35,260 bases of DNA from an uncultured Oscillospiraceae bacterium. GTDB lineage: Bacteria; Bacillota; Clostridia; Oscillospirales; Ruminococcaceae. This document shows, one piece after another, positions 24,299 to 32,011 of this stretch. The notes below the pieces were generated by a model. It saw only the letters and a program-made list of their open reading frames with translations, was not told where the DNA came from and made no database searches. Every line of letters begins with the position of its first letter. Position 1 is the stretch's first letter. Location of the stretch: assembly GCA_949741215.1 (NCBI GenBank), contig CATJLA010000123.1:1-35260 (forward strand). The letters are read 5' to 3'. The position numbers and the translations under genes are program-made.

Positions 24299-27200
24299 AT
24301 GAGATATAAGAGGATGAAATCACTTGTTTTGGCGGCGGCTATGGTGCTTACCATGCTGCCTTATGGCTCTTTGCGGGCGGAGGCGGCGGTGGCGAACCCG
24401 GCGATCAGCTTTACTACCAATATGGTGGGCGGGGACAATACCACAGCTAATGTGATTACCGGGCGGACGATTACCATTAAGGAGAATATTCCTGCCGGGT
24501 ATACTTCCAATAAAATTGTGCTGAGAAGTGCGACCCAGGACATAACGATTGAAAGCCGTGATCCTGATGGATCGGGAGCGACTTCTACTCGGGCAGGCGT
24601 AGATATCAGCCCCATTAACCCGGTGGACGGTACCCGTACCATTACTTTTTTGGATACTTTTAATCCGATTGATGGTACTACAGATGCCGGTAATAAGACA
24701 AAAGCGCTTACCGATGTGTATTCTATCCGCGGTGAGTATAAGTCGGTACGCTCTGAGGGTGAGGCGGTGGAAACCTTTGGCAACCACTCCTCTTTGGGCA
24801 CGGTTACCGCTGTGAATCCTTTGGATATTGTAAAGGAAAGTAAGATTACAGTTGAGTGTGTCCAGCCGGAAAGTGCTGCCGGCGGCGCTATATTTAAGAT
24901 AGCGGATGACGGTGCCGGAACTGGTATTTTTGAGGGATATACCCAGGTGTTTTATGGCGATAATTCTACCAAAAGCGACAATGTTACAGGAAATACCCAG
25001 AAAAATTTGTATTTGAACCTGAGAAGCTCTACAAACTCTTTGCGGATTGACCTTTTGCTGCATCCCACCCAGACAACTGCCAACCCGAAAAAGGACCCTG
25101 ACGACGCAACGGAGCAGGTTACCTACAATAACTATATTCAGGCCGGCACAAAGTTTGAAATTACCTTTAGCGCGCCGGTTTCCAACGCAATTTTGTTGAC
25201 GGTTATGACTCCTCAGTATGCTGTGCAGCAGGTGGAAACCGAAATTAACAAGAGCGATGGTGAAACCGATAAGACCTTTATCAATTTGGCAGACGGCGAC
25301 AGCTTACAGTATATTACTCAGAATTTCCAGCTTCGTCAAAGAAGCGACCTGTATGGCGGAGATTTCCGTATTGAATGGAAGTGGCATCCCAATGTGGAAA
25401 ATGCCACCAACTTAGGGGTAGTTGGCATTGGCGAAGGCGATAACAAGGAGTGGCAGTCCGCCGGTGTGAGCCAGCTGGAGGACAACGTGGAAGGCGAGCT
25501 GCGCGCTTTGGTTACGTATTACGACAGCAATAATAACCCGGTGCCCAATAGTACGGCGGAGGATAGGCGGCCGAAAAAGACGGCGATTGTGCGAGGTACC
25601 GGTAAGCCGGTGGCGGTGCGGGCGTTGAGCGAGAAGACAGGTTTGGCGGTTACCAATGCCAGCGACCCAACCTTTAGGGAAGATGTATATGATACGGCGG
25701 TGAATATTCCGGAGGGGACGACGGGGTATTCCAAAACGATGGACGCTTACCAAGGGGGAATTATTGGGTATACGCCGGTGCCAAGAGGCCCCTATGAATG
25801 GAATTTACAGCTGGATATGGGCGCCAAAAACGGTACCGCCAGCTATGCAACGGTTACTGTGGCAGAAGGCTCGGAGAGCAATATCGTCATGGAAATTGAC
25901 CAGCAGGAGTATAAATCTGGTGCTCAGATCAGCAATCCCCAGGCCACTTCCGGCGACAAGAGCATTGCTACCAAGAAGAATTTGCGGATTGTTGCCCAGC
26001 AGCTGCCTCGTCATGCGGATACGCAGGTAGTGCTGGAGGTGCGGTACTTTATTCCTGATGCAAAGGGGACGCCGGTGGAAAGTACCCGGTATAAGTACCG
26101 GATTATTTTGAATTTGAAGGACAGTACCCCCAGTCAGGACAGCTCGCTGCAGTCTTTGACAATACGGTCTCAGGATAAAGAGGAGATTCCCTTTGCGTTT
26201 TCTCCTGATCAGCTTGTGTATAACCGGGATAACGGCGGAGTGATCCATTTGCCCTATCGGGTGGAATCTATCACCCTTACCCCCACCCTTGGCGACGAAA
26301 GAGGCGCCGCTAATCTGACGAAATCTGGTACAATCGTCCGAAAGGATACGATGGGCGCGGTGCTGGAGACGCTGACCGGGCTGAAAAACGGCCAGCCCAG
26401 CGGGAAGATACCTGCCGGCGGAATACTGGAGGTAGGCGAGCTTTCTACCATTGAGGTGCTGGTGCCTTCACAGGACCCCAGAAAGGAGTTCTGGACTACG
26501 TATAAGCTGGACGTCGTGAGAGACCCGGCCAGTGAGGACAATACGCTTGCTCTCTTGGGAATTTATTATGAGGAGGACTCTGCCCAGCGGAACAATTTGA
26601 TCAACTTTGACCCTAATGTGCTGGAATATAATGTGCAGATACCTTTTTCTACCAAGAGGCTGCGGGTAAAGGCGGAGAAGAACCATGTGGGAGCGAAGGG
26701 CCCTGAGATTACCCCGGAGTTGGTGGGAAGCAGCATCTTTGACCCGGAGAAGCAGTGGCTGAGCGACTTGAAAAATAAGTTCCAGACTATGGCCGACGAG
26801 GACGGGGCGCTGACCGTTACCTTTACGGTGACTTCGGAATCCGGCTTGGCAAACGGAGGCGGTGTGCGGGAATACAAGGTGCATTTGTACCGCCAGGACC
26901 CCAGCAAGGATGCTACCCTGAAAAACCTGCAGGTACTGGATAATGACGAGAAGACAATTACCTACCGGCCCAATTTCCAGGCGAGCACTGACGTTTATAC
27001 GGTGGAGATTCCTTATTCTACCGGAAAGCTGAAGCTGAATATTACCCCTAATGACGTCAATGTTTCCAAAATCGAGGTGCTTCGGCGGGACGGCGAGCTG
27101 CTGTTTGAGGCGATTCCTGACAGGATTACCGGCGCGATTGACGTTTTGCCTATGGATGATGAGATGATTCGGGACCAGTACCAGGGGTATGATCCTATTA

Positions 27201-28906
27201 TCATTCGGGTAACGCCGGAAAGCGAAAATGAGGATGATGTGAAGGAGTATACCATCCGCGTTAGGAGAGAGCCGCCAAGCGATGACGCTGTGCTGAAGTC
27301 GCTGGTATTAAAGGACCAGGACGGCGTGGATATCAAGACCTTTGCGTTCCATCCTGATGAAACCAGTTATAATATTCGGGTACCCTATGAGACGACTGCC
27401 ATCAGCTTTACTCCTACTGCAAACCATCCTGGGGCGACGATTCGGATTCTTCAGCCTGGTGATATTTTAGACGAGATGGTGCCCTATATGGTGCAGAGCG
27501 GTGCAACCTCCAAAAACCTGAAGCTGGCTACCCCCGGTACCCCCAAGGAGTTTCAGGTGATTATGACCGCTGAGGATGGCGAGACCACGATTACCTATTC
27601 CATTACCGTTACCCGGGAGCTGCCCAGCAGTGATTCCCGTTTGAAGAGCCTGAAAATGGGTAACGTAGAGGAGTTTAGCCCGGTATTTGTTTCCAGCAAA
27701 ACGGAGTATACCGGTAAGGTTATGAAGGATCAGTCCACTGTTACCGCCACGCCTACCGCAAACCATCCCGGGGCGACGATTCGGGTGGATGGGAACGTGG
27801 TGGCAAGCGGATCGACTTCAGATCCTATTGACGTCATAGAGATATACCAGAAGGTGGTTATTGAGGTGACGGCGCAGGACGGCATAACCAAAACGACCTA
27901 CGTTGTAAACCTGACCAACGAGAACCTGATTGAAAAAACCAACAATGCTGATTTGAAACGGCTGGACGTAAGCACAGGCCAGATGACTCCGGAATTCCAG
28001 GCGGCAGTTACTGAGTATGAGGTGGCTGTGAAGGAGAATGCTTATTCGATTGATGTGATTCCCAAACCCTCTGACCCGCTGGCGACTATGAAGGTATTCT
28101 CCGGCACAAGGGAAATTGGCGACTATAACGGCAACTATGCCCAAGCGCTGGTGGATGGAGCAAATGAAATCACCATTGAGGTGACTTCTCCTGATGAAAC
28201 GGTGGTTAAGAATTATACGGTGACTATCTACCGCAACGAGGAGGATAAGCTGAAAAACCTGACTCCCTTGGAGGCGGAACAGGTGAATTATGAGGACTCC
28301 AGTGATGTGATTTTAGTGCGGATTGAGGAATACCCCCGGGTAGGCGCCAGCGTATTTAATGAGCTGCGGGAGTATCCGGAAAAGACGATTATTTTCCAGG
28401 GAAATGACTACTCGCTGGAGTTTAAGGCCTCGGATATTGACCGGGTGATTCCGCAGACGGAGATTTATGACTTCCGGATGAGCTTTACCTCCCCGGATGA
28501 AGAGCGGATTTTTGATCTGATTGACTCTAATTCCCGCAACCGGGATTTGGGTAACCGAGTGGTGCTGGCGTACTTTGACTACCATGGCTCGCTGCCTGGG
28601 CCGGCGACCTTCTACCTGAACCTGGGCAACAAGTATGGGGATGAGACCATTTATTGGCACCATTATAACCTGGAGAGGGATCGGATTGACTACTATGGCG
28701 CGCTGCAGAGCAGCAGCAAGGGTGCGGTGGCTATGACTTTGGAGCATTTTTCTACCTATATTTTCACCACCAAGCACCGGATTGCAGGGTCGGAGGATCA
28801 TTCCGGCAGAATTGACGAGTACGGAACAGTGTCAGATGCTTCTGAGATCCTGACTGTAGGGGGCAAGACGCCTCCGTACACAGGTATACGGGAGGGAGAC
28901 GATTGA
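24299..28906 (+). CDS. Large secreted protein with cadherin-like beta-sandwich repeats
   Basis: A 1535-residue exported protein. A signal peptide (RYKRMKSLVLAAAMVLTML, cleavage near AEA at about 30) is followed by a unique region of about 580 residues, then six repeats of the cadherin-like beta-sandwich type starting near residues 615, 746, 871, 996, 1111 and 1217 (pattern LKSL-x-(V/L)-x(4-12)-F-x(6)-Y-x-V-x-(V/I)-P-Y). A C-terminal domain (about 1310-1510) with TFYLNLGNKYGDETIYWHHY and LEHFSTYIF resembles ends of clostridial surface proteins. The tail reads GGKTPPYTGIREGDD, a (S/P)PxTG-like sorting motif at 1525-1529, but without the hydrophobic tail of a sortase substrate. GGAGG precedes the ATG. 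The next gene is a sortase. Confidence 0.82.
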   Translation: MRYKRMKSLVLAAAMVLTMLPYGSLRAEAAVANPAISFTTNMVGGDNTTANVITGRTITIKENIPAGYTSNKIVLRSATQDITIESRDPDGSGATSTRAGVDISPINPVDGTRTITFLDTFNPIDGTTDAGNKTKALTDVYSIRGEYKSVRSEGEAVETFGNHSSLGTVTAVNPLDIVKESKITVECVQPESAAGGAIFKIADDGAGTGIFEGYTQVFYGDNSTKSDNVTGNTQKNLYLNLRSSTNSLRIDLLLHPTQTTANPKKDPDDATEQVTYNNYIQAGTKFEITFSAPVSNAILLTVMTPQYAVQQVETEINKSDGETDKTFINLADGDSLQYITQNFQLRQRSDLYGGDFRIEWKWHPNVENATNLGVVGIGEGDNKEWQSAGVSQLEDNVEGELRALVTYYDSNNNPVPNSTAEDRRPKKTAIVRGTGKPVAVRALSEKTGLAVTNASDPTFREDVYDTAVNIPEGTTGYSKTMDAYQGGIIGYTPVPRGPYEWNLQLDMGAKNGTASYATVTVAEGSESNIVMEIDQQEYKSGAQISNPQATSGDKSIATKKNLRIVAQQLPRHADTQVVLEVRYFIPDAKGTPVESTRYKYRIILNLKDSTPSQDSSLQSLTIRSQDKEEIPFAFSPDQLVYNRDNGGVIHLPYRVESITLTPTLGDERGAANLTKSGTIVRKDTMGAVLETLTGLKNGQPSGKIPAGGILEVGELSTIEVLVPSQDPRKEFWTTYKLDVVRDPASEDNTLALLGIYYEEDSAQRNNLINFDPNVLEYNVQIPFSTKRLRVKAEKNHVGAKGPEITPELVGSSIFDPEKQWLSDLKNKFQTMADEDGALTVTFTVTSESGLANGGGVREYKVHLYRQDPSKDATLKNLQVLDNDEKTITYRPNFQASTDVYTVEIPYSTGKLKLNITPNDVNVSKIEVLRRDGELLFEAIPDRITGAIDVLPMDDEMIRDQYQGYDPIIIRVTPESENEDDVKEYTIRVRREPPSDDAVLKSLVLKDQDGVDIKTFAFHPDETSYNIRVPYETTAISFTPTANHPGATIRILQPGDILDEMVPYMVQSGATSKNLKLATPGTPKEFQVIMTAEDGETTITYSITVTRELPSSDSRLKSLKMGNVEEFSPVFVSSKTEYTGKVMKDQSTVTATPTANHPGATIRVDGNVVASGSTSDPIDVIEIYQKVVIEVTAQDGITKTTYVVNLTNENLIEKTNNADLKRLDVSTGQMTPEFQAAVTEYEVAVKENAYSIDVIPKPSDPLATMKVFSGTREIGDYNGNYAQALVDGANEITIEVTSPDETVVKNYTVTIYRNEEDKLKNLTPLEAEQVNYEDSSDVILVRIEEYPRVGASVFNELREYPEKTIIFQGNDYSLEFKASDIDRVIPQTEIYDFRMSFTSPDEERIFDLIDSNSRNRDLGNRVVLAYFDYHGSLPGPATFYLNLGNKYGDETIYWHHYNLERDRIDYYGALQSSSKGAVAMTLEHFSTYIFTTKHRIAGSEDHSGRIDEYGTVSDASEILTVGGKTPPYTGIREGDD
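27419..27784 (+). repeat. Near-identical DNA repeat within two sandwich domains
   Basis: The 27 bases at 27419-27445 and 27758-27784 differ at one position (encoding ANHPGATIR in both). The surrounding repeats have diverged much more, so this patch may be a gene-conversion trace or a conserved loop. Confidence 0.6.
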
Positions 28907-29715
28907 AGAAATTTCTTTTGATTCTCTCATCTACCTTAGGTGCTTTATTGCTGATAGGAGGAATTGTTTATGTTGCTCTTTTTATGGAGGAGCAGCAGCC
29001 GGTAAGTGTTCCTGTTGAGGAAAGCTCCTCCAGCCAGCAAAGCAGCCCCAAAATCAACACCTATCGGGAGGCGGACAATGAAGCGGATACTCTGGAGCTT
29101 CTGGATTATGCCACCACTCAGAATCAGGATACGGTGGGCTGGATTTATATTCCCGGCACCAAGGTGAACAACAGCGTCCTGCAGGCCCAGGACAACAATG
29201 CCTACCTGCGGCGCAATGAAGCCAATGAGGAGGATATCTTTGGCGCGTACTTTGTGGATTACGAGTGTGCTGTGGGGGATAGGGAGAAGCTTTCCCCCAA
29301 CACCATCGTCTACGGGCACAGTGATTTGAAGGATAACCCCGACGGGCTGCGGTTTTCTCAGCTATTTAAGTTTTTGGACCCTGTTTTTGCCAGAAATACC
29401 CCGGTGATTCAGTTTTCCACTATGGAGGACTATATGGGCTGGGAGGTTTTTGCGGTATGTTATGCGGACGTCAGCTTTCCTTATTTTTACCCAAGCCCTG
29501 AGGGGGGCGTGGAGCAGCTGGCGGCAGAGGCTATGGAGATGTCCCTGTATGATTACGGTGTAGAGGTTGGGCCGGAGGATAAGATTTTGACTCTTTCCAC
29601 CTGCACAGTAAAGTTTGGGGAAAATGACCGGAACCACCGGTTGTTGGTGATGGCAAAGCTTTTGCCGGAGGACGCAGAAGTGCCTAACACGGTAGAAGTT
29701 ACGGTAAAAAGTTAG
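28903..29715 (+). CDS. Class B-type sortase
   Basis: A 270-residue membrane-anchored transpeptidase. An N-terminal membrane segment (residues 4-27), a Ser-rich linker (40-48) and the sortase domain. The catalytic triad is visible: His139 in NTIVYGHS, Cys234 in TLSTCT, and Arg246 in NHRLLVMAKL. The segment between these and the long insert with RFSQLFKFLDPVF fits class B. It would attach a (S/P)PxTG-like protein to peptidoglycan or pili. Start is TTG at 28903, overlapping the TGA of the preceding surface-protein gene (TTGA), with GGAGGG six bases upstream, so the two are translationally coupled and likely partners. Confidence 0.9.
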   Translation: MKKFLLILSSTLGALLLIGGIVYVALFMEEQQPVSVPVEESSSSQQSSPKINTYREADNEADTLELLDYATTQNQDTVGWIYIPGTKVNNSVLQAQDNNAYLRRNEANEEDIFGAYFVDYECAVGDREKLSPNTIVYGHSDLKDNPDGLRFSQLFKFLDPVFARNTPVIQFSTMEDYMGWEVFAVCYADVSFPYFYPSPEGGVEQLAAEAMEMSLYDYGVEVGPEDKILTLSTCTVKFGENDRNHRLLVMAKLLPEDAEVPNTVEVTVKS

Positions 29716-29726
29716 GAGGAGTTCCC

Positions 29727-30074
29727 ATGTTTTTTGATTCCGCCCAGTTTTCGCTAATGAGAAGCAGCCTGAATGGCCTGAATATGCAGCAGCAGGCGAT
29801 TTTGCAGAACCTGGCAAACTTGGATACCCCTGGGTATAACGCAAAGTATGTCAGCTTTGAGAATGTGCTGAAGGATTCTGAGGGCAAGTATGATTTGAAG
29901 GCTTATATTGTAACTGACGATACCACTTCTATCCGGCCGGACGGCAACAATGTGGACTCGGACACTGAGAGCCTGAAGCTGTATCAGAACTATGTGCAGC
30001 AGTTGTATTTGTACCAGAAAATCAGCGGCCAGTTCAGCAACCTGCGGTATGTGATGAATCAGTCCGCCAAGTAA
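29727..30074 (+). CDS. flgB: Flagellar basal-body rod protein FlgB
   Basis: A 115-residue rod protein. The sequence MRSSLNGLNMQQQAILQNLANLDTPGYNAKYVSFENVLKD is the FlgB/FlgC D0 signature (ANxxTPGY), and the C-terminal helix YQNYVQQLYLYQKISGQFSNLRYVMNQSAK is typical. FlgB starts the proximal rod. AGGAGG precedes the ATG. It follows the sortase by 11 bases, so it may be on the same transcript as the surface-protein pair; in most Firmicutes it heads the fla/che operon with flgC and fliE, which is not so here. Confidence 0.93.
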   Translation: MFFDSAQFSLMRSSLNGLNMQQQAILQNLANLDTPGYNAKYVSFENVLKDSEGKYDLKAYIVTDDTTSIRPDGNNVDSDTESLKLYQNYVQQLYLYQKISGQFSNLRYVMNQSAK

Positions 30075-30097
30075 AGTGAGAGAAGGAGGCTATGGCG

Positions 30098-30535
30098 ATG
30101 TCCTTTATTGATTCTATGAATTTAGTTGGCTCAGCTTTAACGGCGGAGCGGTTTAGAATGGATGTGGCTTTGCAGAACCTGTCCAATGTAAATAATACTT
30201 CCAAGGATGAGAACGGAGACCCTTACCGCCGCAAGCAGGTGGTGTTCCAGGAACGGGCGATCAGCTTCAGCAACGTGCTGCGGGACCAGGAGAAAAGAGT
30301 GCAGGGTGGTGGTGTAAGAGTTGTGGACGTGGTGGAAAGCCAGCGGGATTTTTTGCCGGTGTATGACCCAAGCCACCCTGACGCCAATGAGGACGGCTAT
30401 GTAATGATGCCCAATGTGGATGCCACTGAGGAGCGGATTGACCTGATGGCTGCCTCCAACTCCTATGAGGCTAATTTGACGGCACTGAAGCTGGTGCAGT
30501 CTTTGGCATTAAAGGCGCTGGAAATTGGGCAGTAA
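30098..30535 (+). CDS. flgC: Flagellar basal-body rod protein FlgC
   Basis: A 145-residue rod protein. FIDSMNLVGSALTAERFRMDVALQNLSNVNNTSKDENGDPYRRKQVVFQ is the FlgC N-terminal signature, and VMMPNVDATEERIDLMAASNSYEANLTALKLVQSLALKALEIGQ the C-terminal D0 helix. The ATG at 30098 lies eight bases after AAGGAGG; the ATG at 30092 is only two bases away. It follows flgB by 23 bases. No fliE follows. Confidence 0.95.
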   Translation: MSFIDSMNLVGSALTAERFRMDVALQNLSNVNNTSKDENGDPYRRKQVVFQERAISFSNVLRDQEKRVQGGGVRVVDVVESQRDFLPVYDPSHPDANEDGYVMMPNVDATEERIDLMAASNSYEANLTALKLVQSLALKALEIGQ

Positions 30536-30575
30536 TTTGTTGTAAGGTGAAGCGGGGAAGCTTGCCGCAGGCGCG

Positions 30576-30587
30576 ACGTCCCCTAAA
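30576..30587 (+). repeat. CGTCC/A-tract motif, copy before the MotA-like gene
   Basis: ACGTCCCCTAAA, 55 bases before the MotA-like start and just after flgC. GGGG upstream could pair with CCCC. The A-tract is short (AAA). Confidence 0.4.
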
Positions 30588-30642
30588 TGACAGAACGAGG
30601 GATAGAGCCTCCCGGAACGGGGAAGGATAATGGAGGAATGTT

Positions 30643-31107
30643 ATGCAGTATGTCATGAGCGCGGATTACTTCGCCCAGCGCCTCCAGTGCCCGCGGGACA
30701 GCAAGCGGGAAAGCCTGGAAATGGCCCGGCAGTTGATGGAGCTGGCTTTTGCCGCCCGGCAGGACGGGCTTTTGAAAATGGACGAAATGATTAGCGATCA
30801 GGCACGGTACCCCGACCCTTTTCTGCGCAAGGCTGTCAGCCTGGTTGTGGAGTTTTCCAACCTGGATAATGTGCGGGATGTGCTTTACAATTACATCTGT
30901 TCCACCAAGCATATTGCAAACAACCAGTTTCTCAATCAGGTGATGATTACCGAGACCATTCTGGCTATCGGCAGATCAGAAAGCCTGGAATACATCTTTA
31001 ATTACCTGGTGCCCTCCCTGTTCGGGATTGAATATGACACCATGGTGGTGGAGGCCTACCGGGATTTTAAGAAACAACTTCTCAATGAGAGGACCTCCGG
31101 GCTGTAG
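30643..31107 (+). CDS. Soluble MotA-like protein
   Basis: A 154-residue protein without signal or membrane segment. LEMARQLMELAFAARQDGLLKMDEMISDQARYPDPFLRKAVSLVVEFSNLDNVRDVLYNYI strongly resembles the cytoplasmic loop of MotA stators (A/E-x-A-R-x-x-G-L-L-x-(L/M)-(E/D)...D-P-F-L-R-K-(A/G)-x-x-L-V-V), which touches FliG. The four transmembrane helices of MotA are missing, and the last 70 residues (SESLEYIFNYLVPSLFGIEYDTMVVEAYRDFKKQ) do not match MotA. GGAGG precedes the ATG. It lies between flgC and a ComFB-like gene. The MotA relation is inference from short motifs. Confidence 0.65.
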   Translation: MQYVMSADYFAQRLQCPRDSKRESLEMARQLMELAFAARQDGLLKMDEMISDQARYPDPFLRKAVSLVVEFSNLDNVRDVLYNYICSTKHIANNQFLNQVMITETILAIGRSESLEYIFNYLVPSLFGIEYDTMVVEAYRDFKKQLLNERTSGL

Positions 31108-31139
31108 CGCCGGAAAAAGGTCCGGAAAGGAAGAGACGC

Positions 31140-31409
31140 ATGGTTAATTACCGGAACGTGATGGAAAATTTGGTGGAAGAGATTTATGACGAGGTGGCTC
31201 CCTCCCTGAAATGCTGTACCTGTGAGACCTGCCGGGGGGATATGATTGCCTATGCCCTGAACCAGCTGCCTCCCAAGTATGTGGTTACCGATAAGGGAGA
31301 GGTTTACTCCAAGATGTATGTTCTGCGCAATCAACACCGCACCGACATTATGGCATCGCTGACAAAGGCGGCTAAGCTGGTGCAGGAGCATCCCAGGCAC
31401 GAAAAGTGA
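31140..31409 (+). CDS. ComFB-like late-competence protein
   Basis: An 89-residue protein matching the ComFB family: NVMENLVEEIYDEVAPSLKCCTCETCRGDMIAYALNQLPPKYVVTDKGEVYSKM. The C-C-x-C-x-x-C cluster and LNxLPPKYV are diagnostic. Family members outside the Bacillus competence operon have been reported as c-di-nucleotide receptors that tune motility. GGAAAGGAAGAGACGC precedes the ATG. It is close behind the MotA-like gene (32 bases), so probably co-transcribed; a strong terminator follows at 31448. Confidence 0.9.
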   Translation: MVNYRNVMENLVEEIYDEVAPSLKCCTCETCRGDMIAYALNQLPPKYVVTDKGEVYSKMYVLRNQHRTDIMASLTKAAKLVQEHPRHEK

Positions 31410-31447
31410 TTCCTTGTACATTATTAAGCTAAAAATAAAGCAATAAG

Positions 31448-31493
31448 AAACAGGAGCAGTATCCATCCTTTTGGACACTGCTCCTGTTTTTAT
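31448..31493 (+). terminator. Terminator after the ComFB-like gene
   Basis: AAACAGGAGCAGT pairs with ACTGCTCCTGTTT (13 bp) around an inner TCCA/TGGA stem, followed by T-rich sequence. It ends the flagellar-sortase-ComFB stretch. Confidence 0.92.
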
Positions 31494-31620
31494 TTTTGGC
31501 GGGACATGACAGTGCGCTTTCGTTTTTAGGTATTAGGCAAGGGGTAAGGTGACGAGAGCGGACAATGTGTGGCTTGCGGCACAGGATCAAACTTCTTGAC
31601 TGCAGGGGGCCCATGTTTGA

Positions 31621-31914
31621 CAACCAAAACGGCCGATTGAGTGGTATTTTGATATAGCTAAAAGGGTTGGGCTGGAAAACGGTATTCCCTTTGAGGACGA
31701 ACTGGATCTGGATCCGGTAATTATACCCGACGGCGAACAGATTATCTTGGATTGGGGAGAAATTGCGGGATGCGCTTCGTCGCGGGGAAATTACAGGAGA
31801 GAAGGGCGGCGAGGCATACCAGACACGGGGCTTTTTAAGAGAGAAATACAGAAAAAATTTAGATCAGCTAACAAAATTTACAAATTTTCTGTACAGCAAT
31901 TTCAAAAGCCGTGA
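31621..31914 (+). pseudogene. Possible gene remnant (open frame without a start)
   Basis: The frame from 31621 to the TGA at 31912-31914 is open for 97 codons without an ATG, GTG or TTG in its first 40 codons. The start PIEWYFDIAKRVGLENGIPFEDELDLDPVIIPDGEQ reads like an ordered protein, then degenerates into Arg-rich sequence. I do not recognise it. It may be the eroded 3' end of a lost gene, or merely chance. The rest of the 31494-31899 gap shows nothing else. Confidence 0.3.
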
Positions 31915-31928
31915 GTAAGTGATATAAT
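31900..31928 (+). promoter_or_regulatory. Promoter of the alcohol dehydrogenase unit
   Basis: TTTCAA, 17 bases, TATAAT with a TG extension (TGATATAAT), about 84 bases before the ADH start. A CTGTACAG palindrome lies at 31889-31896, just upstream. Confidence 0.7.
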
Positions 31929-32011
31929 GAATGCAATTCATTTTAGAATAGCCGGGGAGAGGAACAGAATTGCAAAAATGCGCTTACGTCCCGGCGGAAA
32001 AGAGGAGCGTT

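Noticed and set aside
24320-25063. Long minus-strand frame opposite the surface-protein gene
   Set aside because: It is a shadow of the plus-strand gene, with a biased composition and no ribosome site.
24299-29715. Pilus operon
   Set aside because: Only one surface protein and one sortase; no major pilin with a CNA-type fold or a second sortase.
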